The notes below the pieces were generated by a model. That model was not told where the DNA came from. It worked only from the letters and a program-made list of their open reading frames with translations, and did not search any database. Both the position numbers and the translations under genes were made by a program. Shown here piece by piece: positions 1-8,393 of a stretch of DNA of 64,000 nt. Source of the DNA: Gemmatimonadaceae bacterium (GTDB lineage Bacteria > Gemmatimonadota > Gemmatimonadetes > Gemmatimonadales > Gemmatimonadaceae); NCBI GenBank assembly GCA_019752115.1, contig JAIEMN010000027.1:44108-108107 (forward strand). The letters are read 5' to 3'. Position 1 is the first letter of the stretch, and each line of letters starts with the position of its first letter.

Positions 1-275
1 ATCTCGAAGTAGAGCTGTTCGCGACGATACGAGAAATCGAGCGCGGCCATCTGGGCCGGATCACCGGACTCCTTGGCGCGCTCGAAGGCTTCGCGGTACA
101 TCTCTTCGAGATTGGTCAGGATCCGCTCACGGGAACGCGACATACGCAGGGCCTCGAGGGCTTTGAAGGTCAGGCGGGGCGGGGCGTCGTCATCCGTCTC
201 GACACTTTCCGTGGGGTCGAGGAACTTCGTCAGTCGCTCCAGCATGTAGCGACGGCCGCGATCCTGAATGTCCAC
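1..275 (-). CDS. Hypothetical protein, 3' end missing
   Basis: An open frame on the minus strand runs off the left edge. The visible product is helical and charged, with stretches such as LTFKALEALRMSRSRERI and LEEMYREAFERAKES, and has the codon bias of the neighbouring genes, so it looks coding. I take the GTG at 275; an ATG at 245 is the alternative, and neither has a clear ribosome binding site. It lies divergent to the HNH gene with about 30 bp between them. I do not recognise a family. The C-terminus is outside the window. Confidence 0.5.
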   Translation of the reverse strand, partial: MDIQDRGRRYMLERLTKFLDPTESVETDDDAPPRLTFKALEALRMSRSRERILTNLEEMYREAFERAKESGDPAQMAALDFSYRREQLYFE

Positions 276-304
276 GTGTCGAGGGGGATGCAGGTGGTCA
301 CACG

Positions 305-730
305 ATGAACCGCTCGGAGGTCTTTGCCCGCGACGGCTACCGCTGTGTGTACTGCGGCGAGCAGAAGGAGCCGGACGAGCTGAGCGTGGACCACGTCCAG
401 CCGCGGATGCGCGGCGGGGATGGGTCTCCCGGCAACGTAGTAAGCGCGTGCAGGGGCTGCAACACGCGGAAGGCGGGGCGCCCGCTGGCACAGTTCCTGG
501 CCGAGGAGCCGGAGAGTCGACGGAACTTCTTCCGGTTGGCGCGGTATGTCTGGGCACGGCATCTCAAGGCGGTGGCCGAGGAGCTCGTGCGCCGGGGCAT
601 TGTGGAGGCCCCATCGGAACTCGTGGAGGGGGTCCGTGGGCTGCGCAGCTCCGAGGCCATCGCTGAGGTGCTGGGGGAGGCCGAAAGGCCACCCGACACC
701 CAAGACCAAAAGCCCGGAACCCGAAACTGA
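305..730 (+). CDS. HNH endonuclease
   Basis: This 141-residue protein is a small HNH-family nuclease. The N-terminal half carries the zinc-binding pair CVYC (about residues 15-18), the catalytic DH in LSVDHVQPR (about 29-30) and the second pair CRGC (about 50-53) followed by N and K residues, the usual beta-beta-alpha-metal layout. The rest is a helical tail. The last dozen codons and the TGA stop lie inside a long palindrome (691-770), so the C-terminal residues are probably not conserved. Standalone HNH proteins like this are common in bacterial chromosomes, and the substrate cannot be told from sequence. There is no obvious ribosome binding site before the ATG. Confidence 0.85.
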   Translation: MNRSEVFARDGYRCVYCGEQKEPDELSVDHVQPRMRGGDGSPGNVVSACRGCNTRKAGRPLAQFLAEEPESRRNFFRLARYVWARHLKAVAEELVRRGIVEAPSELVEGVRGLRSSEAIAEVLGEAERPPDTQDQKPGTRN

Positions 731-770
731 TCAGTTTGGGGTTCCGGGTTTTTGGTTATGGGTCATGGGT
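691..770. repeat. Long intergenic palindrome, family A copy 1
   Basis: An imperfect inverted repeat of about 80 bp is centred on AAACTGATCAGTTT (724-737). The left arm contains ccaaaagcccggaacc and the right arm its near complement. The HNH stop codon lies in the centre and the stop of the convergent ferredoxin gene lies in the right arm. It closely resembles the elements at 7504-7583 and 11573-11658. It would form a strong hairpin in RNA from either strand, so a bidirectional terminator role is plausible. Confidence 0.85.
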
Positions 771-1128
771 TCGTACTGGGTTCGGGCTGCATCCGATGAA
801 ACACATGCTCCTCCAGCACCCGCCCACCCTTCAGGTGCTCGAGGACGATCCGCTCCAGCAGCTCGGGGGTGACGTGGTGATACCAGACCCCCTCGGGGTA
901 GACGGCCACGATGGGGCCGCCGGCGCACACGCCCAGGCAGGGGGCTTCGCTGCGCTTGACGCGGGTGGGGCCGAAGAGCAGCCCTTCTCGCTGGAGCAGG
1001 GAGGCGAGACGCGAGTAGAGACTGCGTCCGGCCCGATTCTCCTGACAGAAGCCCCCCGTGCACACCAGCACGTGGCGACTGTAGGCCTCCATCTCCGGCA
1101 CCATCGACTGCCCACTCGACTGCGACAT
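763..1128 (-). CDS. (2Fe-2S) thioredoxin-like ferredoxin
   Basis: The 121-residue product has the fold signature of the thioredoxin-like [2Fe-2S] ferredoxins (COG3411 type). There is a first cysteine pair in VCTGGFCQENR and a second in APCLGVCAGGP, with the later segment YPEGVWYHHVTPE typical of the family. It is probably a cytoplasmic electron carrier, as in the small subunits of hydrogenase or NADH dehydrogenase; the partner is not evident here. The start at 1128 is uncertain, and a Met seven codons into the frame is an alternative. The C-terminal residues lie in the palindrome shared with the convergent HNH gene. Confidence 0.8.
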   Translation of the reverse strand: MSQSSGQSMVPEMEAYSRHVLVCTGGFCQENRAGRSLYSRLASLLQREGLLFGPTRVKRSEAPCLGVCAGGPIVAVYPEGVWYHHVTPELLERIVLEHLKGGRVLEEHVFHRMQPEPSTNP

Positions 1129-1176
1129 CGGCTTCGGCTACTCAGGGTCCGCGGGTGTGACGGCGCCGCGGAAGAC

Positions 1177-1491
1177 TCAGGGCACCGGCGGGTTCTTGCG
1201 CGCCTCATCCGCGGCCGCCTTTTCGGCGGCGCGCTCGCGCACCAGCAGATACATGCCGCGAAGCGCAAAGGCGGTTCCCATGAGCCCGACCGCGATCCCC
1301 CGGTTCCCCGTCGCCTGGAGCCAGCGGGAGGCCGCCGCGCTCATCAGGAAGCCGCCGCCGGCGTAGACGAGCCCCTTGAGCTGGGTGCTGTTCCACCGGC
1401 CGTCCCGCGCGTGCAGGAGCGCCGAGCCCAGAAGCCAGGCGCCGCCGGTGCCGACGATGGCGGAGGCGAGGGTGTCGCGGTCGAGGACCAT
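1177..1491 (-). CDS. Small hypothetical membrane protein
   Basis: A 104-residue protein with two likely membrane segments: one near residues 9-28 (around VGTGGAWLLGSALL) and one or two between about 40 and 85 (GLVYAGGGFLMSAAAS and GIAVGLMGTAFALRGMYLLV). It ends in a charged tail rich in Ala, Glu and Lys. It lies between the ferredoxin and RMD1-family genes on the same strand, 17 bp downstream of the latter, so it may be cotranscribed. I do not recognise a family. Confidence 0.65.
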   Translation of the reverse strand: MVLDRDTLASAIVGTGGAWLLGSALLHARDGRWNSTQLKGLVYAGGGFLMSAAASRWLQATGNRGIAVGLMGTAFALRGMYLLVRERAAEKAAADEARKNPPVP

Positions 1492-1508
1492 GTCCGGAAT
1501 CTAGTGCC

Positions 1509-2612
1509 TCAATGGCGCCAGAGCGCCAAGAGCAGCTCCAGCACGATCAGGCCAACGATGGCGAACTCCAGCGTCTCGCTGCGGGCGGCCTGGGCCTCGT
1601 CGTTGAGCATGGCGTACGTATCCCGAAGGATCGCCAGCTTGCGATCGATCCCGGCGCGCCAGGCGCGCCCCCGGAAGAGTTCGAGCGCCGCGGAGTACAC
1701 GCGGGCCAGATAGACATCGTCGGTCACCTTGAGGGCGTTCTCCACGCGCTCGACCAGTTCGGTGGAATCGGCGACCTGCGCCTGCAGCCGTGACAGGAGG
1801 GCCCCAAAGCGTCGGCCCGGAAAGACCGCCCGGTTCGCGCGGGCGGCCTGAATGGCGTCGTAGAGCCGCGGCAGTTCGGCATCGAGCAACGCATCGTAGT
1901 AGCGCAGTTCGAGGAGCTGCGCATTGGCGAACTCCACGATGTACTGGATATCGGTGTCATGCTCGCCGTCTTCGATGACGAGGGCGTTCTCCCACGTCAC
2001 GACGGCGAGGTCGTCGGCATAGTAGCTGAAGCGATGCGGCAGCAGCTCGCGGCGCGCGTCGGCGCTCAATGGGCGCGCTTCCTGGAGCAGCAGGGGGACG
2101 ACATCCAGTTCGCTCAGCGCCTCGGGGGTGAGTGGCGCTCCGGCGGTGTCGGTGATGTGGGAGACCCGGAAGACGGTGTACTCCTCGCGGACGTCGGCGA
2201 GCGCCGGTCGCTCAACCGCGGGCGCGATGCGCTCCGCGAGCGTGCGAAGCTGTTGCTGCACCATCGCCTCGATCTGCGGGTGGTGTTCGATCCCCTGCGC
2301 CAGTCGGGCGAACTCGGCCCACGGCATCTCGGGCGCCATGCGGACGCGGGCGCGCAGGGACACGACGCCAAAGTCGAAGATGCGCGCCGAGAGTTCGACC
2401 GGGCACGACCGGTCATCGACGAGCAGCGACTCTGCCCCCAGGAGCACCGTGATGGGCGGGTTGCTGATCTGGAGCGCCTGCGCCTCCCCTCGGAGCGGCC
2501 GGACCCGCTCGGGGGCGCTGGTGGCCAGCACGTCGAGGGCGCGCTCCAGATCGATGGCGTAGCCAATATCGAAGAGCCGATAGCAGACGGCCGATCCCGT
2601 GACGACGGGCAT
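1509..2612 (-). CDS. RMD1/DUF155-family protein
   Basis: The 367-residue product resembles the RMD1 (YagE, DUF155) family. It has a globular N-terminal region, a helical middle with many charged residues, and the typical ending in which [20 protein letters not shown] is followed by a hydrophobic helix ([15 protein letters not shown]) and a short basic tail. This predicts a protein anchored by its C-terminus in the membrane. Yeast members act in mitochondrial translation and organelle organisation; bacterial function is poorly known. A strong GGAGGGAGGT stretch precedes the ATG. It is divergent from the sulfurtransferase gene, with a 64-bp shared upstream gap. Confidence 0.7.
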   Translation of the reverse strand: MPVVTGSAVCYRLFDIGYAIDLERALDVLATSAPERVRPLRGEAQALQISNPPITVLLGAESLLVDDRSCPVELSARIFDFGVVSLRARVRMAPEMPWAEFARLAQGIEHHPQIEAMVQQQLRTLAERIAPAVERPALADVREEYTVFRVSHITDTAGAPLTPEALSELDVVPLLLQEARPLSADARRELLPHRFSYYADDLAVVTWENALVIEDGEHDTDIQYIVEFANAQLLELRYYDALLDAELPRLYDAIQAARANRAVFPGRRFGALLSRLQAQVADSTELVERVENALKVTDDVYLARVYSAALELFRGRAWRAGIDRKLAILRDTYAMLNDEAQAARSETLEFAIVGLIVLELLLALWRH

Positions 2613-2676
2613 ACCTCCCTCCTCCGGGCCGCGTTCGGCTGGTTACCGATTCCCGGCGGCGCCGGTACCATTCAAT

Positions 2677-3579
2677 ATGCCTCTGACACCGCTTCCCGGC
2701 TTGCCCGATCCGCGTGTGGTTGCGAAGGGCTACGCCATACCGGACCGTCTGGTGAGCACCGAGTGGCTCGCCGAGCATCTCAACACGCCGGGGCTGCGTC
2801 TGCTCGAATGCAACGAGGATGTGCTGCTCTATGACGTCGAGCACATCCCCGGCGCGCAGAAGCTCGACTGGCACATCGATCTCAACGACAGCGTCGAGCG
2901 CGATTACATCGGGCGGGCGGCGTTCGAAGCACTGTTGCGCGCGAAGGGGATCGACGAGTCGACGCCGGTAATCTTCTACGGCGACAAGAACAACTGGTGG
3001 GCGACCTACGCGCTCTGGGTGTTCAAGCTGTACGGCTTCACCAACACGCGGGTGCTCGACGGCGGCCGCGCGAAGTGGCTCGAGGAAGATCGGGAGATGA
3101 CCACCGATCGCCCGCGCTTTGCGCCCACCGGGTACACGGCGCCGGAGCGCAACGATGCGCGCATCCGGGCGTTCTTTGCCGATGCCCGCGCGCAGATGGA
3201 CGCGGGGAAACCGCTCATCGATGTGCGGTCGCCGCAGGAGTACACCGGGGAACGGCTGCACATGCCCGACTACCCGCAGGAGGGCACGCTGCGGGGTGGC
3301 CATATTCCCGGGGCGAAGAGTATGCCCTGGGCCAAGGCCGCCGAGGCGGACGGCTCGTTCAAGGACGCCGCAGCGCTCCGGGCGCTCTATGAAGGGGAGC
3401 TGGGGCTGTTCCCGGCCGACGCGGTGGTGACGTACTGCCGCATCGGCGAGCGGTCGAGCCACACGTGGTTTGTCCTGACGTACCTGCTGGGCTTTACAGC
3501 CGTGCGAAATTACGATGGGTCGTGGACGGAGTGGGGGAACGCCGTCCGGGCGCCGATCCGCAAAGGACCGACGCCGTAA
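2677..3579 (+). CDS. Thiosulfate-type sulfurtransferase, two rhodanese domains
   Basis: This 300-residue protein has two tandem rhodanese domains. The N-terminal one (about 25-150) lacks an active-site Cys. The C-terminal one has the loop CRIGERSS with the catalytic Cys at about residue 254, matching the CysA/SseA-like thiosulfate sulfurtransferases. It would move sulfane sulfur from thiosulfate to an acceptor in the cytoplasm. The segment [11 protein letters not shown] and the paired HIPGA motifs support the call. I chose the ATG at 2677 because the family usually starts shortly before this point; an upstream in-frame extension is possible but unlike the family. The OsmC gene follows after 37 bp. 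Confidence 0.88.
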   Translation: MPLTPLPGLPDPRVVAKGYAIPDRLVSTEWLAEHLNTPGLRLLECNEDVLLYDVEHIPGAQKLDWHIDLNDSVERDYIGRAAFEALLRAKGIDESTPVIFYGDKNNWWATYALWVFKLYGFTNTRVLDGGRAKWLEEDREMTTDRPRFAPTGYTAPERNDARIRAFFADARAQMDAGKPLIDVRSPQEYTGERLHMPDYPQEGTLRGGHIPGAKSMPWAKAAEADGSFKDAAALRALYEGELGLFPADAVVTYCRIGERSSHTWFVLTYLLGFTAVRNYDGSWTEWGNAVRAPIRKGPTP

Positions 3580-3616
3580 CTGGGCAGGCATCGCATTTCT
3601 TCGAGAGGGTCACGCC

Positions 3617-4078
3617 ATGAGCTCCGAACAGCTGAAGGACACCGTCGCCATGCCCGCCGTGGGCAAGCCGCCCGCCAAGGTGAGCGTGACGTGGGCTGGC
3701 GAGCACCGCTTCGATGGCATGCGCCAGAGCGGGAGCCCCTCGATTCGCATGGATTCCACCGGGCAGACCGGCCCGTCGCCGGTGGACACCCTGCTCTGCG
3801 CCCTCGCCGGCTGCACCGGCGTGGACGTCGTGGATATCCTCGCCAAGCGCCGCACCCCCGTACAGGCGCTGTCGATCGAGGTGGAAGGCGAGCGCTTCGC
3901 CGGCACGCCCGGGCGCATCACACGCATCCACCTCGTCTACCGCATCATCGGCGCCGACATCGAGCGCCAGCACGCGGAGCGCGCGATCGAGCTGGCGGTG
4001 ACGAAGTACTGCTCGGTGCGGGATTCGCTGGATGCGAACATGCCGATTACGTGGGGGTTGGAGTTGAATGGGGCGTGA
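3617..4078 (+). CDS. OsmC-family peroxiredoxin-like protein
   Basis: The 153-residue protein matches the OsmC/Ohr superfamily. The first redox Cys sits in ALAGCTGVDVV (about C66) and the second in TKYCSVRDS (about C132), with the helix after the first Cys typical of YhfA/OsmC-type members. These proteins reduce organic hydroperoxides in the cytoplasm. The ATG is preceded by GAGAGG at good spacing. It follows the sulfurtransferase gene closely, and a Rho-independent terminator sits 26 bp after its stop, so the two genes probably share a transcript. Confidence 0.88.
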   Translation: MSSEQLKDTVAMPAVGKPPAKVSVTWAGEHRFDGMRQSGSPSIRMDSTGQTGPSPVDTLLCALAGCTGVDVVDILAKRRTPVQALSIEVEGERFAGTPGRITRIHLVYRIIGADIERQHAERAIELAVTKYCSVRDSLDANMPITWGLELNGA

Positions 4079-4104
4079 GGACGTCGCTCCAATCGCGAGA
4101 CCGG

Positions 4105-4134
4105 AGGCCCACCAATGCTTGGTGGGCCTTTTTC
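4105..4134 (+). terminator. Rho-independent terminator after OsmC
   Basis: A perfect 11-bp stem (aggcccaccaa / ttggtgggcct) with a three-base loop is followed by a T run. It lies just past the OsmC stop and separates the sulfurtransferase-OsmC unit from the toxin-antitoxin pair. Confidence 0.9.
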
Positions 4135-4158
4135 GTGATCTGCCATTGACGGCACTAG

Positions 4159-4186
4159 TACGTACGTACGCTTGCGTACGTACGTA
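4159..4186. promoter_or_regulatory. Palindromic operator of the toxin-antitoxin pair
   Basis: A 28-bp palindrome has 13-bp arms (tacgtacgtacgc / gcgtacgtacgta) separated by TT. It is perfect in both arms, lies 12 bp before the antitoxin start, and directly follows a TTGACG hexamer. This position and symmetry fit the autoregulatory operator bound by a Phd/VapBC complex; binding is inferred from position, not seen. Confidence 0.75.
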
Positions 4187-4198
4187 TGAGCATTTAGG

Positions 4199-4516
4199 AT
4201 GCACACGATGAAGGTCTCCGCCACCCACCTCCGCGCGAACATCTACGCGATCCTCGATCAGATCCTCGCCACGGGCGAGTCGGTCGACATCGAGCGGAAT
4301 GGACGCATCATCCGCCTGCAACCGGTGGCCAACCCACCGCGCCTGGCGGTGCGGGAGGCGAGTCCGCCGTACATCGTCGGCGATCCAGATGACCTTGTGG
4401 AACTCGACTGGTCTCAGGAATGGTCCGAACTCCAATCGCCTGCCTCGATACCCACGTCGTCGCGTGGATCCTCAACGGGCAAACGGAAAAGCTCGGCAAA
4501 GGCGCGCGGTCGCTGA
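4199..4516 (+). CDS. Phd/YefM-type antitoxin
   Basis: The N-terminal 80 or so residues match Phd/YefM antitoxins. They begin KVSATHLRANIYAILDQI, continue with an IERNGRIIRLQP strand, and end in the toxin-binding acidic tail ELDWSQEWSELQ. Here the frame does not stop at that point but runs on for about 30 Ser-, Gly- and Lys-rich residues. It therefore overlaps the PIN toxin gene by 97 bases in another frame, which is long for such pairs. The start is ATG at 4199, or possibly the second ATG at 4208. It would bind and block the toxin and repress the operon through the palindrome upstream. Confidence 0.8.
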   Translation: MHTMKVSATHLRANIYAILDQILATGESVDIERNGRIIRLQPVANPPRLAVREASPPYIVGDPDDLVELDWSQEWSELQSPASIPTSSRGSSTGKRKSSAKARGR

Positions 4517-4809
4517 TCGACACCGCGGATCTCATCCTCTCGCCGGCGGTGGTGCTGGAGATGCAGTATCTCCACGAACTCGGACGCGTAACGACGCCGG
4601 CGGCTGATGCCCTGCGGACGCTTCAACGACTGCTTCCGGTCCGGGTGGCCGCCGACAGCTTCGAGCGCATTGTAGTCACCGCGCTCACGGAGTCCTGGAC
4701 CCGCGATCCGTTCGATCGACTGATCGTTGCGCATGCGCGGTTGCTCGATGCGCCCCTCGTATCGCGCGACCGTCGCATTGCGCAGGCGTACAAGAAGACG
4801 CGCTGGTAG
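4420..4809 (+). CDS. PIN-domain toxin (VapC-like)
   Basis: The 129-residue PIN domain has its first acidic residue in CLDTHVVAWIL, a central Glu in VVLEMQYLHELG, and the C-terminal acidic signature DPFDRLIVAHARLL with VSRDRRIAQA. These are the metal-binding residues of VapC-type ribonucleases, which cleave tRNA or rRNA. It starts inside the antitoxin gene, so the two are translationally linked. The start ATG gives the usual length for the family. It ends before a pair of convergent secreted-protein genes. Confidence 0.87.
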   Translation: MVRTPIACLDTHVVAWILNGQTEKLGKGARSLIDTADLILSPAVVLEMQYLHELGRVTTPAADALRTLQRLLPVRVAADSFERIVVTALTESWTRDPFDRLIVAHARLLDAPLVSRDRRIAQAYKKTRW

Positions 4810-4822
4810 CGGCGCTCGTGTC

Positions 4823-5164
4823 CTAGCGCACCGCGACCACCACCGGCACCTCCGCCGTCAGCACCGAGGCGCTATAGCCATCCGCCTCGGCGCGCGCCGT
4901 CACCTGCATCCGCGTGCTGCCGGTCGCGCGCGCCGACACCAACCCGGTGCTGTCCACCTGCGCGATCGTCGTGTCGTACACGACGTACGCGTGGCGCACG
5001 CGAGCCGATGCCACAGCCCTGGCGCGCGCCTCAAACCACTGACTGCCGCCGATCACGAGGGTCGCGTTCGCCGGCGAGACCGTGAGCGCGGTCATCGCCT
5101 GAGGCGGCTGCGCGACGGCGAGTGCCGCGAGTGTTGCGGAGATCAGAGCGAGACGTACGGGCAT
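4823..5164 (-). CDS. Secreted Big-like domain protein
   Basis: This 113-residue protein has a signal peptide (about residues 1-18, cleavage near ALAVAQ). One bacterial Ig-like (Big_2-like) domain follows, with the typical phrases LTVSPANATLVIGG, YDTTIAQVDSTGLVSARATG and TAEVPVVV. It probably sits in the periplasm or on the surface as an adhesive or structural module. GAGGAG precedes the ATG at good spacing. It lies 21 bp downstream of a larger lipoprotein with the same kind of domains, so the two are likely cotranscribed. Confidence 0.75.
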   Translation of the reverse strand: MPVRLALISATLAALAVAQPPQAMTALTVSPANATLVIGGSQWFEARARAVASARVRHAYVVYDTTIAQVDSTGLVSARATGSTRMQVTARAEADGYSASVLTAEVPVVVAVR

Positions 5165-5185
5165 GAGACACTCCTCTCGTTGAGA

Positions 5186-6136
5186 TCAGGGCACCACCGT
5201 CACCGTCGTCCCCACCGTGCGCGTGATCCCGAAGTACCCCGCCACCGCTTGCGCGACCGCGCGGAACGTGAGGTTCTGCGTCCCCGGCCGCACGCCGGTC
5301 ACGGTCCACACGCTGTCACTGCCGGCGACGGTCACGGGGCCGGGCGGGAAGTCGGCCACCGAGATCGCGGGATAGGGCGCGTTCCGCGGCACCACGACGG
5401 TCAGGGGAATCCGCACGGTGCCGCCGACGGGCACGGTGAGGTTCGTGGGCATATCGAAGAACGTCAACGACGGCGCCGGCACGATGTTGAGTGTGCGCGT
5501 GGCCACCAGACTCGTGGTCTGATACCCGGGCGCCGAGCCGGTCGCGGTGAGCCGAACCGACGTGGTGCCGGCGAAGTACGTCGTGATGACGCCGTTCACA
5601 TCGATGCTGCCAAGCAGGGGCTGCTGGATCTGATACGTCCACGTGACCTGCACCGCCGGCGAGGCCTTCACGACCTGCGGATCGAACTGCACGATGCCAC
5701 CCACCGGCGTGGTAAGAATGCCGGGCTGCACATCCAGCGACGTCAGCGCGAGCGGCTGGGAGTTCACGAGCACCGTGCCCGCCATGGAGTCGGCGCGGAA
5801 CGCGCCACGCGCCGGTGTCGCGGCGATGGCGAGCAGCGAGAAGGTACCGGGCGCCAGCGACGTCAGAAGCCCGTCGGCGCTTACACTGGCCAGCCCGGAC
5901 GGCGAGACCCGCCAGGTCACGACGGGCGCTGGGGCCCCCGCCGCCGTGCTGACCGTCGCAGAGAAGCGCAGCGTGTCGCCCACGCCAAGCGAGAGCGACC
6001 CGGACGGCGTGATCGACACCGACTGAATGGCCGCACGTGGCAGCGTGGTGGTGGGTGCGGTCTCCCCACCCCCACAGCCCCATAGAGCCAGCAGCGCCAG
6101 CAGCGCAGCGCGCATGACCTGCCGGATCCTCTGCAT
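5186..6136 (-). CDS. Lipoprotein with Big-like domains
   Basis: The 316-residue product starts with a lipoprotein signal (hydrophobic stretch ALLALLALWGC, acylated Cys near residue 21). It then has three repeats of Ig-like sequence. Each repeat shows the Big_2 style, such as SITPSGSLSLGVGDTLRF with SVSADGLLTSLAPG, and VPVGGTVRIPL. It would be anchored in the outer membrane or periplasm. There is no enzymatic motif. The downstream gene (4823-5164) encodes a single domain of the same kind, which suggests a duplicated secreted module. Confidence 0.78.
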   Translation of the reverse strand: MQRIRQVMRAALLALLALWGCGGGETAPTTTLPRAAIQSVSITPSGSLSLGVGDTLRFSATVSTAAGAPAPVVTWRVSPSGLASVSADGLLTSLAPGTFSLLAIAATPARGAFRADSMAGTVLVNSQPLALTSLDVQPGILTTPVGGIVQFDPQVVKASPAVQVTWTYQIQQPLLGSIDVNGVITTYFAGTTSVRLTATGSAPGYQTTSLVATRTLNIVPAPSLTFFDMPTNLTVPVGGTVRIPLTVVVPRNAPYPAISVADFPPGPVTVAGSDSVWTVTGVRPGTQNLTFRAVAQAVAGYFGITRTVGTTVTVVP

Positions 6137-6176
6137 ATCCCAAACTACGGCCGCGCCGCCCCGAGTGTTCGTGCGC

Positions 6177-7490
6177 TTACTTGATCACCCAGATCCGCTG
6201 GTTCACCGGATAGAGCCACTCCACCCCGCGCTCGGTCACGATCGCGTCGTCCTCCAGCGGAATGCGCACCTTGGCGCCGCCCCACTCGGGGTTGGGGGTC
6301 CACGCGAACAGCTCGATGCTGAACGGATTGAACGGCTTGATGGGAAAGGTCATCTGCCGGGGGTTGAACCACGCGATGCTCGGCCCGCTCCCATGCCCGC
6401 GGTCGCCCACGCTGTGGCAGCCGAACATGACCTCCACCTTCCCGTCGTTGCTCACTTCGTTGAAGGTCCCCTGCATGCGGAAGCCGGCCTTCGCGATCTC
6501 GCCCTTGAGCTGCTCCACCATGGCCCCCGCCGTCGGCCCGGGCTTGATCGTGCGGCGAATGACATCGCGCACCGCCAGCGCATTGTCGAATGCCGCCTGA
6601 ATGCCCTTGGGCACCGCCGTCTCGCCGGGCTTGAGCACGTACGCCATGCGCTTCACATCGGTCCACGAACCGAGGTACCCCACGCCCCAGTCGATGATGA
6701 GCAAGTCACCGCGCTGAATAATGCGCCCGTCGCTCGTCGCTTCGATGCCCTTCGGGCCCGTGATGTACACGCTCGGCATGTCGAAGCTCGAACCCAGCCC
6801 GCGCTGCTGCAGCTGGTCCATCATCCACCACGCCACGTCTTCCAGCGTGGTGACGCCCGGCGTGATGACCTCGTTGCTCAACGCCCGTTCGGCGATGCGC
6901 CGCGAAATCTCCCCCGCTTCACCAAGCGCCACGATCTGGCTCGCGGTGTAGCCGCTCCGGTAATCACTCACGACCTTCTCCGCGCTCACGAGACGCGCGG
7001 CGAACTCCGGGCCGATCTCCTTGACCAGGCGATCGTAACTCGTCTTGGAGAGCCCGTCGGCCGCACCGACCTCCTCCGACATGTTGATCGCAATGCGCTT
7101 GGGATTCCGCTCGGCGATGAACTGCTTGAGGTTCGCGAGCGCCAGCACGCGGTCGTACACCTTGCACGCCTCAAGCAACGCGCCACTCGCGCCGATCGCG
7201 ATGCGCTCGATGCGATCGCCGCCCCGGTCGGTGAAGATGTAGTAACCCACGCTGCCGACATAGCCGCGCCCGAAGTCTTCGTACATCGGGTCGAACTGAT
7301 TCTCCTTCTGCATCGTGATCCACATGTCCACGCCGTTATCGCGCATGGCACGCGGCAAGATGCGATCGAACTTGTCGCGGCGGATCTGACACTGACGCTC
7401 CCAGCGGACCTTGGCCGGCTCGGCGGGCGGCTGAGCGGCGAGGGGGGAGGCGAGGAGGAGGGCGAGGGAGAGGCGGGAGAGGGTGCGCAT
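6177..7490 (-). CDS. Secreted M24-family (Xaa-Pro) peptidase
   Basis: The 437-residue protein has a signal peptide (about 1-19, ending SPLAAQ) and a creatinase-like N-terminal domain. The C-terminal pita-bread peptidase domain (about 200-437) has metal ligands visible as the Asp of LLIIDWGVG, the Asp of SWTDVKR, the His region CHSVGDRGHGSGPS, and the final Glu pair around PLEDDAIVTERG. This is the M24 aminopeptidase P type. It would trim peptides with proline at position 2 in the periplasm. A GGGGT precedes the ATG. A family A palindrome lies 13 bp upstream of its start, separating it from the HEAT operon. Confidence 0.85.
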   Translation of the reverse strand: MRTLSRLSLALLLASPLAAQPPAEPAKVRWERQCQIRRDKFDRILPRAMRDNGVDMWITMQKENQFDPMYEDFGRGYVGSVGYYIFTDRGGDRIERIAIGASGALLEACKVYDRVLALANLKQFIAERNPKRIAINMSEEVGAADGLSKTSYDRLVKEIGPEFAARLVSAEKVVSDYRSGYTASQIVALGEAGEISRRIAERALSNEVITPGVTTLEDVAWWMMDQLQQRGLGSSFDMPSVYITGPKGIEATSDGRIIQRGDLLIIDWGVGYLGSWTDVKRMAYVLKPGETAVPKGIQAAFDNALAVRDVIRRTIKPGPTAGAMVEQLKGEIAKAGFRMQGTFNEVSNDGKVEVMFGCHSVGDRGHGSGPSIAWFNPRQMTFPIKPFNPFSIELFAWTPNPEWGGAKVRIPLEDDAIVTERGVEWLYPVNQRIWVIK

Positions 7491-7503
7491 ACCCCGATTT
7501 TAC

Positions 7504-7583
7504 ACCCACGACCCACAACCAAAAGCCCGGAACCCCAAACTGATCAGTTCTGGGTTTCGGGCTTTAGGTCGTGGGTTGTGGGT
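7504..7583. repeat. Long intergenic palindrome, family A copy 2
   Basis: An 80-bp imperfect palindrome is centred on aactgatcagtt. Its arms read acccacgacccacaacc with aaagcccgg and their complements. It abuts the TAA of the HEAT gene (stop at 7584-7586) and ends 13 bp before the downstream M24 gene. It shares ccaaaagcccggaaccc and the CTGATCAG core with the copy at 691-770. Confidence 0.88.
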
Positions 7584-8393
7584 TTACCTGCTGCCCAGCC
7601 GCCCCTCTATCCACTGCAACGCTCGGGGGTCGCGCGTCTGCGCCAAGGCCATCACCGCGCTCCGCCGCAATTCCCGGTCGGGCAGACTCTCGGCGAGCTT
7701 CTGCAGTGCCGGAATGGCCTCGTCCGCCGGGCGGCGGGCGAGGGCGAAAATGGCGGCGCGACGGAGCTCGCGGTCGCCGGGCTCGTAGGCGATCGAATCG
7801 AGCGTGGCGCTCACGCGCTCGCCGACCACTTCCCCGAGCCAGTTCACGGCGCTGTTGCGGACATCCTGTGGGCGCGAGTCGTCGCGGGCGATGCGCAGCA
7901 GGATTGGGCCGGTGGCGATGGAATCGCCCAGGATCGCCGCCTGCAGCGCGCTCCGTGCGACGCGATCGGGGCCGCGCTCGGCCTGGGCCAAGAGCCACGC
8001 GCCGACCTCACGGGCACTGATCGCGCCCAGGTCGGTGATGCCCGTGTCGGCCTTCCAGCGCCCACCGACGTAGGTGCGAAGCTGCTTCGTATCGCCCTGC
8101 TCGCGCACCACGACGAGCCGCACGGGGCCGCGCTCGCAGGTGTTCTCCACATCGCGACTGCCGCCGTCGTAGAAGACCCCGCTCATCTGCGCCACACTGC
8201 CGCCGTTGCGCGTGCGCGACCAGTTGTTGCCGTTGCCGCACACGCCGAGCGCCGCCGCGAAGGTGAGACGGATGCGACCATCGCGCACGCTGCCGATGCG
8301 CTGCTCCAGCGATTGGGCGCCACTCTCCCGGGCACCCCACAGGGTGGCGCTCGCCGCGAGGGCAAGCGCCGACACCACACCGCGGCGGGTCAC
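7584..8393 (-). CDS. Secreted HEAT-repeat protein
   Basis: This 269-residue protein has a signal peptide (cleavage near ARESGAQS), an N-terminal region with two Cys residues, and C-terminal HEAT/PBS-lyase-like repeats (about 140-265). Repeat phrases include QDVRNSAVNWLGEVVG, RELRRAAIFALARRP and RELRRSAVMALAQTRD. Such repeats usually bind proteins; no catalytic site is visible. It starts with GTG in a GTGA overlap with the end of the larger HEAT gene, so it is translationally coupled as the last gene of the sigma-factor operon. Confidence 0.78.
   Translation of the reverse strand: MTRRGVVSALALAASATLWGARESGAQSLEQRIGSVRDGRIRLTFAAALGVCGNGNNWSRTRNGGSVAQMSGVFYDGGSRDVENTCERGPVRLVVVREQGDTKQLRTYVGGRWKADTGITDLGAISAREVGAWLLAQAERGPDRVARSALQAAILGDSIATGPILLRIARDDSRPQDVRNSAVNWLGEVVGERVSATLDSIAYEPGDRELRRAAIFALARRPADEAIPALQKLAESLPDRELRRSAVMALAQTRDPRALQWIEGRLGSR

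Noticed and set aside
2413..3591. A 392-codon open frame opposite the rhodanese gene
   Set aside because: The rhodanese frame carries the CRIGERSS active site and family sequence; the opposite frame has none.
4727..6085. A 452-codon open frame on the plus strand
   Set aside because: It is antisense to two secreted Big-like genes with signal peptides and is Arg-rich without any motif.
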